NCBI RefSeq assembly: GCF_014805685.1
Contig: NC_060896.1
Coordinates: 15,655,889-15,719,888 of the forward strand
Length of the DNA stretch: 64,000 nucleotides
Direction: 5' to 3'
Source of the DNA: Silurus meridionalis
Lineage: Eukaryota > Chordata > Actinopteri > Siluriformes > Siluridae
The stretch's first letter is position 1. Each line of letters opens with the position of its first letter. Below the pieces are notes generated by a model. That model did not search any database. It worked only from the letters and a program-made list of their open reading frames with translations, and was not told the DNA's origin. Positions 26,370 through 37,943 of the stretch are shown here, one piece after another. Position numbers and translations under genes: made by a program.

Positions 26370-26960
26370 GAGCCAGGTGGCTGTTAAAAAAGGTCTTAAG
26401 AACAAAATAACAATAAATCCAAAGGTGGCTGCCTAAAGGGTGACATCTCTATTAGGGTATATCAACATCCCTCCCTACTCTACACAAGCCTCTATAAGAT
26501 AAATGAATGAAATAGATAGGAAATGTATCTGACCGCTGGCTTACTCTAATGAATAACCTCCACTTTGGGTCCTGCAATGTAAGCAAAAAGTCCAGCTCAT
26601 AGGCGATCCAAGGTCCTGTCATGAATCTAGCCTGACAGCCAACATAATATCAGGGTGACAACACTTGTATGACTTCCATTTTCTTTGCTTTCTATTGATT
26701 TTCACTTAATAACTGAGAGGGAGGGGGGATACTAAATGTCTGTGCTGAGTACCCAATAAATCCTGTCTGAGCTTTTTATTGAGGAGAATTTAATAAAAGC
26801 ATGGGTTAGGCTTGGGAATTTGTCTCTAGCTTGAGAGGACAAAAAAGGAGAGGAGAGAAAAAGTGGAAAGAGATGTTCAGAAGCATTCTCACTAACTTAG
26901 CTGATATCATTATGGGATCAGAAAAAAGTGTTTGTGCAATTTGCCCAAAGGGTTAGCCAC
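26370..26960. promoter_or_regulatory. Candidate conserved non-coding element
   Basis: A balanced, non-repetitive patch without open frames, including CCACTTTGGGTCCTGCAATG and GAGCTTTTTATTGAGGAG. It resembles the patches at 22 and 24.5 kb. The call rests on composition alone. Confidence 0.3.
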
Positions 26961-27399
26961 GTCTCTTGTAAGTGTTTTCTAAAATGCTACCTAAATGATG
27001 TACACATGGTGTAAGAAATAATAATGCACTGCATTATTTTTGGGAATAGTGAGTCCAGTGGTGTTATTTCTTTCATAAGATCACATTTGTGGCTTTTGTG
27101 TTATAAATTTATTCCATTTATCATGCAAGTGCACTTTAAACCCATGGACCTTATTGTAACAATAACATTTCAGAATAGGTCCCAGAATTTCTGTTGAAAT
27201 TGTGGTGGCAGGGACAAGATTGAAAGTCAGCTGTAGTTACACTACAAAGTCCCAAGAGTATAGATAAGCTCCTTTTTGTTATGGTTCCTTACTGCATTAC
27301 TCCCATAACAACAAATGGTGATGCACACAGAAATGTCATTACTGTTATGCACATCAAGTTTGAAGATTCTGGTTTTTGCTTAAAGCAGAAATCCTTTAT
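26961..27399. other. No gene seen
   Basis: Unique AT-rich DNA. Confidence 0.4.
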
Positions 27400-28250
27400 T
27401 CTTTAAATAGAAATTAACAAAACAATCAGCAATATCTCCTCCTGGTTTTCCCAGTATAAAGTTAATTAGATTTTGCACAGGAAAAGCCAGTATAACTCAA
27501 TTATTTCATGTGTTTGTTTGCACACTTGTTTCACATTCATGATCATTAGATACTTGTGTATATGCTTCAACTTTCACAGCACTCTTTGTCTCTTCCATGA
27601 TTGTCATCAGTTCATGACTGTTTAGTTTATATTCATTGTCAGGTTTATGTTTATTTTTCATGTTTGTTTTGTTTTTGTCTTTGCTTCCTTATTTTTCTAT
27701 TTGCACTTCTATTATTCTCAGCACTTGCATCTGCTTCCTGCATCTTGGTTCCTTTAATTACATGATGGAATCAGAGACCTACATCTAGATGTAGCAGAAT
27801 TCTGTTGTGGTTTAGGAATGCCTGCTGGAGAAGCTGATACTATAACAGGCATCTCCTCCTCTCCCTCCCCTGCTGATGATGTCACTTTTATTCCCTGCCC
27901 TGTTTAGGATGTTGACTTTGCACCACATCCTGCTGAACACATTGCAATGCCTTTCCGCACTGCAGAAGATGCAGCTTTGCCTTAATGGTTTAGATGAGAA
28001 TGTTGCTCTACTATCATGTTTGGTCATCATTCTGACAGCTTGCTTATCTAAGGGCATTGCAGTTGAGGATGTCACAATACCTTGACACAGCTTAACCATG
28101 CTTTACTCACTTTGTTCACTAGATGTCCCTATTGTTCCCCATGTTGTTCTCCCCTTGAATACTTGGTAAGTATTGTCACGTCCTCAATTTTCTTGTGTGT
28201 ATTTAAGTTCCTTAGTATCTGTGTTTTTTCGCATATTAAAATCTGTATAG
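27400..28250 (+). mobile_element. Possible remnant of an LTR retrotransposon
   Basis: A T-rich stretch ending TTTAATTACATGATGGAATC is followed by a segment translating CGLGMPAGEADTI (about 27815-27855), reminiscent of an LTR end and the start of a Gypsy gag in fish. Another LTR-like motif, TCACGTCCTCAATTTTC followed by gtgtatttaag, lies near 28176-28208. No polymerase is present. The call is tentative. Confidence 0.3.
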
Positions 28251-29544
<1,294 letters not shown>

Positions 29545-29643
29545 CGGCCACTTTATTAGGTACACCTGTACAACTGCTCGTTAACGCAAATTTCTAATGA
29601 GCCAATCACATGGCAGCAACTCAATGCATTTAGGCATGTAGAC

Positions 29644-30388
29644 ATGGTCAAGACGATCTGCTGCAGTTCAAACCGAGCGTCAGAATGGGGAAGAAAGGTG
29701 ATTAAAGTGACTGAACGTGGCAGGGTTGTTGGTGCCAGACGGGCTGGTCTGAGTATTTCACAAACTGCTGATCTACTGGGATTTTTACGCACAACCATCT
29801 CTAGGGTTTACAGAGAATGGTCCGAAAAAGAGAAAATATCCAGTGAGAGGCAGGTCTGTGGGCGCAAATGCCTTGTTGATGCCAGAGGTCAGAGGAGAAT
29901 GGCCGGACTGGTTCGAGCTGATAGAAAGGCAACAGTAACTCAAATAACCAATCATTACAACCGAGATACGCAGAAGAGCATCTCTGAATGCACAACACAT
30001 CGAACCTCGAGGCGGATGGGCTACAGCAGCAGAAGACCACACCGGTGCCACTCCTGACAGCTAAGAACAGGAAACTGAGGCTACAATTAGCACAGGCTCA
30101 CCAAAATTGGACAATAGAAGATTGGAAAAACGTTGCCTGGTCTGATGAGTCTCGATTTCTGCTGCGACATTCGGATGGTATGGTCAGAATTTGGCGTCCA
30201 CAACATGAAAGCATGGATCCATCCTGCCATGTATCAACGGTTCAGGCTTTTGGTGGTGGTGTAATGGTGTGGGGATATTTTCTTGGCACACTTTGGGCCC
30301 ATTAGTACCAATTGAGCATCGTGTCAACGCCACAGCCTACCTGAGTATTGTTGCTGACCATGTCCATCCCTTTATGACCACAGTGTAC
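29644..30388 (+). pseudogene. Tc1-like transposase, N-terminal and first catalytic part
   Basis: The HTH region reads ERGRVVGARRAGLSISQTA, the second DNA-binding half SERQVCGRKCLVDARGQRR, and the catalytic domain [18 protein letters not shown], where D of SDES is the first catalytic acid. A frameshift near 30000 separates the parts. The central block with the second acid was removed or lost: the sequence runs into the L2 insertion at 30389 and resumes at 34526. Confidence 0.85.
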
Positions 30389-30667
30389 AGTGTCGCCTTT
30401 TTTCTCCTTAGAAATATTAGAAATAAATAAGAAACAACATGAAAGCATGGATCCATCCTGCCATGTATCAACGGTTCAGGCTGGTGGTGGTGGTGTAATG
30501 GTGTGGGGGATTATTTTCTTGCCACACTTTGGGCCCATTAGTACCAATTAAGCATTGTGTCAACGCCACAGCCTACCTGAGTATTGTTGCTGACCATGTC
30601 CATCCCTTTATGACCACAGTGTACAGTGTCGCCTTCTTTCACCTTAGAAATATTAGAAATAAATTAG
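30200..30667. repeat. 234-bp tandem duplication across the Tc1/L2 junction
   Basis: Copy one starts at 30200 and copy two at 30434 (both ACAACATGAAAGCATGGATC). Each includes the last Tc1 transposase bases, the target duplication AGTGTAC and the first L2 bases (agtgtcgcc). The two differ at only a few positions. Confidence 0.9.
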
Positions 30668-30671
30668 AAAT

Positions 30672-30910
30672 ATGATGTCGTTACAGGATGCAGAAAAACT
30701 AGTTCATGCTTTTGTTACTTCTAGATTAGACTACTGTAATGCTTTACTGTCTGGGTGTGCGAGTAAGTGCATAAATAAGCTTCAGTTAGTTCAGAATGCA
30801 GCAGCAAGCGTCCTCACTAGATCTAGAAAATATGACCACATCACCCCTGTTTTAATCAGTCTACACTGGCTCCCAATTAAATCTCGCATTGATTATAAAA
30901 TACTACTACT
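30672..30910 (+). pseudogene. L2 RT C-terminal part, first half
   Basis: An uninterrupted stretch reads DAEKLVHAFVTSRLDYCNAL, LQLVQNAAASVLTRSRK, HITPVLISLHWLPI and RIDYKILLLT. These are the classic motifs downstream of the RT palm in L2 elements. It is cut by the inner L2 at 30914; the protein resumes at 33381. Confidence 0.85.
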
Positions 30911-31151
30911 GACGTCAAGTCAAGTCAAGTAAAATTTTATTTATATAGCGCCTTACAGCAACCAAAAGGAGCACAAGGCACTTTCCAGTAAAAAATAACA
31001 AAAATAAAAAATAGACAGTAGACAATAAAATATAAGAAATATATAAAAAATATAAAAATATAACTACACAGTAGACAATAAAATATAAGAAATATAAAAA
31101 ATATAAAAAATATAAGAGCACAATATATGTAAAAAAACGGTTGAAACAGGG

Positions 31152-31916
31152 CTACGTGTTAAAAGCTTGTATAAATACAAGTGATGGATCGAATGTGAGC
31201 TGGAAGAGCATTCCACAGCTTTGGTCCTTGGACGCGAATGACCGCCCACTAAACTTTTTACATCTGTACTTAGGAGTGACCAGAGAGGTATGTCCAGAGG
31301 AACGGAGAGTTCTGGCTGGATGGTAAACTGTTATTAATTCGATGAGGTAGGCCGGGGCAAGACCATTGATGGCCTTGAATACGAATAGCAGGAGCTTATA
31401 CTCCACCCTATACCGCACCGGAAGCCAGTGAAGCGTGCGGAGGACCGGGGTGATGTGTGAGCGTTTTGTGGTGTTGGTGAGAAGACGTGCTGCTGCGTTT
31501 TGCACCATTTGGAGCCGACTGAGAAGAGAATGATTAAGTCCAATGTAGAGAGCGTTGCAGTAGTCAATCCTTGAGCTGATGAAGGCATGTATAGCTTTTT
31601 CAAGGTCAGCTTGGGACAAAAATGGCTTGACGTTGCTGAGGAGTCTTAGCTGGTAAAAGCTCGCCTTCACTACTGCACTGATTTGCTTCTCGAATTGCAT
31701 ACTTTGGTCAAAAATAACACCCAGGTTACGCACGGTAGGTGCAAACTGAGGAGTAAGAGGACCAAAACTCAGAAAACTGCTGGGTGAGTTCGGGCTAAAA
31801 AGGATGTACTCAGTCTTTTCTTCAATTAGATGAAGGAAGTTCTGGGAAAGCCACTGTTTAACATCCTGAAGGCAGTTATGGAGAGGGTCCAATGCAGAGC
31901 TATCATTAAGAATCAC
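31152..31916 (-). pseudogene. Inner L2 RT thumb and C-terminus
   Basis: A 254-codon open frame reads WLSQNFLHLIEEKTEYILFS, APTVRNLGVIFDQSMQF, HAFISSRIDYCNALYIGLNH, LQMVQNAAARLLTNTTKR, ITPVLRTLHWLPVRYRVEYK and INGLAPAYL. It lies one frame away from the RT palm just upstream (31922), separated by a stop or frameshift around 31917-31921. It would complete the L2 reverse transcriptase. Confidence 0.85.
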
Positions 31917-31921
31917 AGGAT

Positions 31922-32671
31922 CTAATAGATCTGGAGGTCATCAGCATAGAAATGAAATTGAACTTTGTGATTGGAAATGAGTTGACCAAGTGGCAGCATA
32001 TAGAGAGAAAACAGAATGGGACCAAGAATAGATCCCTGAGGCACACCAGATGACAGAGGAGCAACCAATGAAGAATGATCATTAAGTACAACTGAGAAAG
32101 TTCTGTTAGTTAGGTATGATGAAAACCAATTTAGCACCGCACCCTGCAGACCGACAACATGCTGAAGACAAAAGATGAGGATGGCATGATCCACGGTGTC
32201 AAATGCAGCGGTCAGGTCCAGTAACACCAGAACCACAGAGCTTTTTCCATCCAGGGCTCCAAGGATGTCATTGTGGACCCTCAATAACGCTGATTCAGTG
32301 CTATGTCTCGACCTGAAGCCAGACTGAAATATTTCACCAATGTCATGCAGTTGAAGGTGAGACTGGAGCTGAGTAAAAACAAGCTTTTCCATCAACTTCG
32401 ACAGAAATGACAGGTTAGATATAGGGCGAAAGTTGGATAGTGTGGAGGGATCAAGATTGGGTTTCTTGAGCAGCGGTCTAACAATAGCGTGTTTGAAAGC
32501 AGCGGGAACAGTACCCATGCTAAAACAGTTGTTTATGAAAGAGACAAGGATGGGACCTATGGTGTCAACAGCCTCCTTCAAAATCCTGGCAGGAACAGCA
32601 TCTAGAAGGCAGGTGGTGGGCTTCAACTCGTGGACAACTTTTTTTGAGGTCCACCAAAATGACTGCATCAA
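31922..32671 (-). pseudogene. Inner L2 RT palm and fingers
   Basis: A 249-codon frame carries the RT core: FRPISNLSFLSKLMEKLV (about residues 79-96), VLVLLDLTAAFDTVDHAIL with the first catalytic acid, LSSGVPQGSILGPILFSLYM, and FYADDLQIY at the C-terminus, the catalytic YADD box. Motifs are intact. It uses LINE RNA to make DNA on nicked chromosomal target. The N-terminal join to 32807 is frameshifted. Confidence 0.9.
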
Positions 32672-32806
32672 AGTTCTCTAGCATACATTGCGCTGCACGA
32701 GTAGAGATGGCAACAGCGGGGATTTGTGTAATGGTTTGCCTAACAGACGAAACCTTGTCCAAAAAATGTTGCTTGAAAGCATTGCACGTGTTTACAGAAA
32801 CGTCAT

Positions 32807-33346
32807 TCAAGGCGACAGACACTGGATTAATGACAGAATTAATAGTGGTGAAAAAATTCCAGGGCGGTGGCTATTGCTGTTGATGAGAGCAGAGAGGTAC
32901 TGTCCTTTAGCTTCCTTCAGTGCACTCTGATAGGTGGCAAGACTGTCTCTAAACATCTCGAGTGACACCTGCAGCCTATCCTTCTTCCATTTTTGCTCGG
33001 CCTGCCTACATTGGCGCCTGGGGGCCCGAGTTGTATCATTGAGCCAGGAATCCGCAGGAACATTAGTGGACTTTACCTTATAGGGTGCAACAGAGTCCAT
33101 AATCTGGGAGCAGATGGTATGGAAGGAGGCGAGGAAACGGTCCGGACAGGGAGATGATGCCAATTCATCAATAATGGCGAGATCAGAAACAGAGAAGGCA
33201 GCAATAAAATCCTCGACTGTAGATGAGGTAATAATGCGACGGCGATGAGGGGCAGTAGACGTTGGTACAGGTGAAACAGCACAAATGTCAAATCGTATAA
33301 GAGAATGGTCAGAGATGGGAAAATCCATGACCTTGCAAGTTGACAC
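32807..33346 (-). pseudogene. Inner L2 endonuclease end and linker
   Basis: It opens with the end of the endonuclease, where DFPISDHSLIRFDI holds the catalytic S-D-H triad, then a long linker rich in basic residues (RRQCRQAEQKWKKDRLQVS). The rest of the endonuclease is missing, because the element is 5'-truncated at 33380. A frameshift near 32700-32810 separates it from the RT. Confidence 0.85.
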
Positions 33347-33380
33347 AATTACCCCACGAGAGATAATAAGGTCAAGAGTG

Positions 33381-33650
33381 TGACATATAAAGCACTTAAC
33401 GGTCTCGCACCGCAGTATCTGAGTGAACTTCTGTACCAGTATGATCCTCCATGCCTACTTAGATCAAAAGGTGCTGGCTATCTGTTGGTTCCTTAAATAA
33501 TGAAGACTACAGCAGGGGGCAGATCTTTCTCTTATAAAGCCCCACAGTTATGGAACAGCCTTCCAACCAGTGTTCGGGACGCAGACACAGTCTCAGTGTT
33601 CAAGTCGAGGTTGAAAACGTATTTATTCAGTCAAGCATTTGATCAGTAGA
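33381..33650 (+). pseudogene. Outer L2 C-terminus, resumed
   Basis: The frame resumes after the inner L2 with YKALNGLAPQYLSELLYQYD and ends with SYKAPQLWNSLPTSVRDADT and FKSRLKTYLFSQAFDQ, the usual C-terminus of L2 proteins. A stop near 33496 breaks it. Confidence 0.85.
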
Positions 33651-33935
33651 TTTTTTTCTTAGGTAAAGGCTCAGATCTGGAGGGAACATGGATATAGAGT
33701 GTTTGGTGAACTGGTATATTTGTATGCTGTCGTCCCCTCACATTCAAGCGTTCACTCAGGTTTGTTGACGGCGGTGTGGTGGGTCGTCTCTTATCCCAGA
33801 GATCCCTCATGTCTGTGTTACCTTCTGGTTCTCCCTTTTAGTTATGCTGCAATAGCGAGTCTTGACGGAGTCCAAACTGCACAGTGACATTAACTTTCAT
33901 ACAACAATATAATCCATATCCTTCTCTTCCTGTCA

Positions 33936-33938
<3 letters not shown>

Positions 33939-33980
<42 letters not shown>
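33939..33980. repeat. (CT)n microsatellite in L2 3' UTR
   Basis: About 20 CT units. Confidence 0.9.
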
Positions 33981-33982
<2 letters not shown>

Positions 33983-34525
33983 CGAGTTAAACATGCTACT
34001 GAGGCTCCAGTGACCACTGTTCCTGCCCCTCTCCCCTCCTTGGATCTTCCCACTTCGGCCAGGCCTGCCTCTGGATAGTGTTCTCTTCGACTGGAGGACA
34101 CTCTGTGCAGCTTGGGACGGTTTCTCATCAACACCTTGGGTGGTTCCACGAAATTCCGGAGTAAGAACGGGCGCTTTGAGGATGGATTGGACTGTAGTTA
34201 ATGTCAACAGTCTGCTACACTGACTCAGGATACAGTTCGCTTCTGATCATCATCACTGTACCCCGCAACATTGTATATCTGCTTCAAATGGACATTCGGT
34301 GCAACCCAGATGAGGATGGGTTCCCTCTTGAGTCTGGTTCCTCTCAAGGTTTATTCCTTATGCCATTTTGGGGAGTTTTTCCTTGTTACAGTTGCTCATC
34401 AGGGACAAACGTACTTACAAAGAACATATTTACTTGTAATCACCACATTATCTGTGTAAAGCTGCTTTGAGACAATGTTCATTGTTAAAAGTGCTATATA
34501 AATAAAAATTAATTGAATTGAATTG

Positions 34526-34866
34526 AGTGTACCCATCTTCTGATGGCGCGTTATCCTGCTGGAAGTAGCCATGTCATAAAATGCGAATCATCTCAGACTG
34601 GTTTCTTGAACATGACAATGAGTTTGCTGTACTCAAATGGCCTCCACAGTCACCAGATCTTAATTCAATAGAGCACCTTTGGATGTGGTGGAACAGGAGA
34701 TTCGCATCATGGATGTGCAGCCGACAAATCTGCAGCAACTGCATGATGCTATCATGTCAATATGTACCAAAATCTCTGAGGAATGTTTCCAGTACCTTGT
34801 TGAATCTATGCCACGAAGGATTAAGGCACTTCTGAAGGCAAAAGGGGGTCCAACCCAGTACTAGTA
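34526..34866 (+). pseudogene. Tc1-like transposase C-terminal part
   Basis: It resumes exactly at the L2 target duplication. It reads FLEHDNEFAVLKWPPQSPDL then NSIEHLWMW, where the E of IEHLW is the third catalytic acid, and after a frameshift near 34680 finishes with ESMPRRIKALLKAKGGPTQY, the end of the Tc1 protein. It completes the transposase interrupted at 30388. Confidence 0.85.
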
Positions 34867-34889
34867 AGGTGTACCTAGTAAAGTGGCCA

Positions 34890-34990
<101 letters not shown>

Positions 34991-35251
34991 CATGTCAGGT
35001 TTCAGGTTTATGTGTCGTGCTGGATTGGTTGAGTTGAGTCATTTGAATGCGTTATGCTATTTGATTTGAACCAATTGTACCAATTCTGAACATTTTTTAT
35101 TTGATTGAATCCACAAAATGTGATTTATTTTACATTTATTTGCTTGAAGCAATATATTTGATTTTATATGTTTTCTTTACCAAAATAAAGCTATTTGATT
35201 TGTGCCTCCCAAGCAAAGCCTACTTGCCCATACACAGTCGACTTACGTGTT

Positions 35252-35679
35252 ACATAGAGAAGGTGAGAAGGAGTTGCATTGTGTGTTTGTGGATTTAGAG
35301 AAAGCATACGACAGGGTGAAGAGAGGAGTTGTGGTATTGTATAAGGACGTCAGGTGTGGCAGAGAAGTATGTGAGGGTGGTGCAGGACATGTATGAGGAC
35401 AGTGTGACAGCAGTGAAGTGTGCAGTAGGAACGACAGACTGGTTCAAGGTGGAGGTTGTATTGCATCAAGGATCAGCTCTAATCAGCCCTTTCCTGTTTG
35501 CAGTGCTGATCGACAAGGTCAGACGGAAGTCTCCATGGACTATGATGTTTGCAGATGATATGTTGATTTGTGGTGAGAGTAGGGAGCAAGTTGAGAAGAG
35601 CATGGAGAAGTGGAGGTATGAGATAGAGAGAAGTGGAATGAAAGTAAGTAGGAGTAAGACAGTAAATGTGTGTAAATGA
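35252..35679 (+). pseudogene. RTE reverse transcriptase palm
   Basis: Two frames (35202-35396 and 35329-35679) cover the palm from the DLEKAYDR block to the FADD block and the KVSRSKT motif after it. The frames differ by an indel near 35335. The upstream endonuclease is missing. The fragment continues downstream in broken frame to 36002. Confidence 0.8.
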
Positions 35680-36002
35680 GAGGGAGGGCAGTGGAGTGGT
35701 GCGGTTGCAGGAAGAAGAGGTGGTGAAGGTGGATGGCTTTAGGTAGCTTGGGTCAACAGTGCAAAATAATGGAGAGTGTGTTAGAGAAGTGAAGAAGAGT
35801 GGCAGGAGTGATTTGAGATAGAAGGGTATCTGCAAGAGTAAAAGTAAAAGTTGATAGGACTGTGGTGAGACCTACTATGTTGTATGGTTTAGAGACAGTG
35901 GCGTTGACTAAAAGACAGGAGGTGGCGTTGGAGGTAGCAGAGCTGAAGATCAAGATTTTTACTGGGAGTGACGAGGATGGACAGGATTAGGGACAGCGCA
36001 TG

Positions 36003-37639
36003 TACAACCCCTGGCAAAAAGTATGGAATCACCACTCTCAGAAGATCAAATGTTTAATTGTGTAGAAAAAAAAACAAGCACATATATGCCACAAAGCAAT
36101 TTCCACTCAACAAACCAAACTTCTGGCTGTATAAAACACTTAAAAAAAAAAAAAAAAAAGAAAGATAACTTTAGTCAATTACAACTGTTTTTACAGATCA
36201 AACAGAGGAAAAAAATATGGAATCACACAAATCTGAGGAAAATTATATGGAATCACCATGCACTTAGCATTTCTAAAACAAACACCTGTATCTGATTACA
36301 ACTGCTAATTAGTCTGCAGTTAAAAAAGAGTGCTTGCACATATTAGTGATGTGTTGAACCAAGATGATTGACATAACTCATGGCTCCAACACGAGAGATG
36401 TCAGTTGAAACAAAGGAGAGGATTATCAAACTTTTCGAAGAAGGTAAATCTTCACGGAATTTTGCAAAAGATGTTGGTTTTTCCCAGTCATCTTTGTCTA
36501 AAATCTGGACAAAGTACAAATCAAATGGAAAGGTTGTAAAAGGGAAGCGTACTGGTAGACCAAGAAAGACATCAAAGCACCAAGACAGAAAACTTAAAGC
36601 AATATGCCTTGAAAACAGAAAATGCACAACAAAACAAATGAGGAACAAATGGGCAGAAATTGGAGTCAATGTCTGTGACCAGACTGTAAGAAATTGCCTA
36701 AAAGAAATTAGATTTACATACAGAAAGGCCAAACGAAAACCATCATTAACATCTAAACAGAAAAAAAACAAGGTTTCAGTGGGCTAAATAAAGACAATCT
36801 TGGACTGTGGATGACTGGATAAGAGTTATATTCAGTGATGAATCACGAATCTGCATTGGGCAGGGTGATGATGCTGGAACTTTTGTTTGGTGCCGTTCCA
36901 ATGAAATTTATAAAGACAAATGCCTGAAGAAAACATGCTAATTTCCACAATCATTAATGATATGGGGTTGTATGTCAGGTAAAGGTATGGGGGAGATGAC
37001 AGTCATTACATCTTCTATAAATGTATAAAAGTTTATATTGAGATTTTGGACACTTTTCTTATTCCATCAATTGAAAGGATCTTTGCTGATGGTAGCATCA
37101 TTTTTCAGGATGATAATGCATTGTGCCATAGGGCAAAATCTGTGAAAACATTCCTACAGGAAAGACATATAATGTCAATGGCATGGCCTGCAAATAGTCC
37201 GGACCTCAATCCAATTGAAAATCTGTGGTGGAAATTAAAGAAAATGGTCCACAACAAGGCTCCAACCTGCAAGGCTGATCTGTCAACTGCAATAAGACAA
37301 AGCTGGAGACAGATTGATGAAGTATATTGTTTGTCATTAGTTAAATCCATGCCTCAGAGAATTCAAGCTGTTATAATAGCCAGAGGTGGTGCAACAAAGT
37401 ACTAGTAGTGTTTTTATTTGGTGATTCCATTTAATTTTCCTCAGATTTGTGTGATTCCATATTTTTTTTCTCTGTTTGATCTGTAAAAACAGTTGTAATT
37501 GACTATAGTTATCTTTCTTTGTTTTTTTTAAATGTTTTATACAGCCAGAAGTTTGGATTGTTGAGTGAAAATAGTTTTGTGGCATATATGTGCTTTTTTA
37601 TTTTTCTACACAATTAAACATTGTAGGACAGGGGTTGTA
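36003..37639 (+). mobile_element. Tc1-like transposon with about 220-bp inverted ends
   Basis: The left end TACAACCCCTGGCAAAAAG and the inverted right end (CAGGGGTTGTA at 37629-37639) carry the TA target duplication; the inverted repeats extend to about 36255 and from about 37410. The right repeat lacks about 40 bases near its outer end. It inserted into the RTE fragment, whose sequence is continuous when the element is removed. It holds a nearly complete transposase. Confidence 0.9.
36380..37405 (+). pseudogene. Tc1-like transposase, broken by frameshift
   Basis: The N-terminal open frame (36380-36787) starts with an ATG: MAPTREMSVETKERIIKLFE. It has two HTH regions joined by a GRPRKT AT-hook-like motif. 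After a frameshift and stop near 36780, FSDESRI (first catalytic acid) and MIWGCMSGKGM follow with further stops, then the frame 37046-37405 gives IFQDDNALCHRAKS (second acid) and LNPIENLWWKLKK (third acid), ending ARGGATKY. All DD34E acids are present. The enzyme would act on its own inverted ends. Confidence 0.85.
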
Positions 37640-37683
37640 GGACACTTTGGAAACAAAGTGGGGAAGGTCCGATTGAGACATTG

Positions 37684-37763
37684 TCTCCCGTCCATTCCAC
37701 TTTCAAATGCCATGCTCCCTGGACAAAAAAATCAGATTTTATCTGACTCCAGCGGACCACCTG
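37684..37763 (+). mobile_element. LINE fragment disrupted by the provirus
   Basis: The sequence containing CCCGTCCATTCCACTTTC and CATCC/ATCTGACTCCAGCGGACCAC corresponds to 3945-4020 of LINE copy 1 (Rex1/L2 group). It continues after the provirus at 53471-53516. The 4-bp target duplication CCTG marks the insertion. Confidence 0.75.
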
Positions 37764-37943
37764 TGTCGAAAATTTCTTGTCCTCCTAGACCGAGTTGCTT
37801 CTGACGTTAGTTGGGACTTACACAATAAATGTAAAATAGTCTCTTCAAAAGAAGCCAAGACACTGGGATGAGTAGAGCAAAGGTAGAGTTTATTGCGGCA
37901 AACCAAAATCAACCCGAGAGCATCTGCATGTCATGACATAGAT

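Larger units (their letters stand above)
30914..33380 (-). mobile_element. L2-type LINE of another subfamily, inserted in the L2
   Basis: On the minus strand it runs from the end of the endonuclease (33346) to a tail at 30914 reading GCGCTATATAAATAAAA then (ACTTG)n. The duplication TGAC at 30910-30913 and 33381-33384 flanks it. The three main frames show few disablements, so this is the youngest element of the nest. Confidence 0.9.
30389..34525 (+). mobile_element. 5'-truncated L2 LINE inside the Tc1-like element
   Basis: It begins in the RT thumb and ends in the family tail (CTGCTTTGAGACAATGTTC then TTAATTGAATTGAATTGA). The target duplication AGTGTAC is at 30382-30388 and 34526-34532. Coding segments are 30672-30910 and 33385-33650; the 3' UTR follows with a (CT)n tract. 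A second L2 in the opposite direction interrupts it at 30914-33380. Confidence 0.9.
35252..37683 (+). mobile_element. RTE-type LINE fragment, split by a Tc1-like element
   Basis: The RTE runs 35252-36002 and resumes at 37640-37683 (GGACACTTTGGAAAC and gggaaggtccgattgag, matching the RTE frame RDKVREARLR). The Tc1-like element sits exactly at a TA dinucleotide. Coding motifs include VFVDLEKAYDRV (first catalytic acid), VRVVQDMYEDSVTAV, LHQGSALISPFLFAVLID, and MMFADDMLICGESREQVEKS with the FADD box. Small indels break the frame, so it is inactive. Confidence 0.85.

Noticed and set aside
27812..28099. 95-codon minus-strand frame as a gene
   Set aside because: No domain or splice context; lies in a probable LTR-element remnant.
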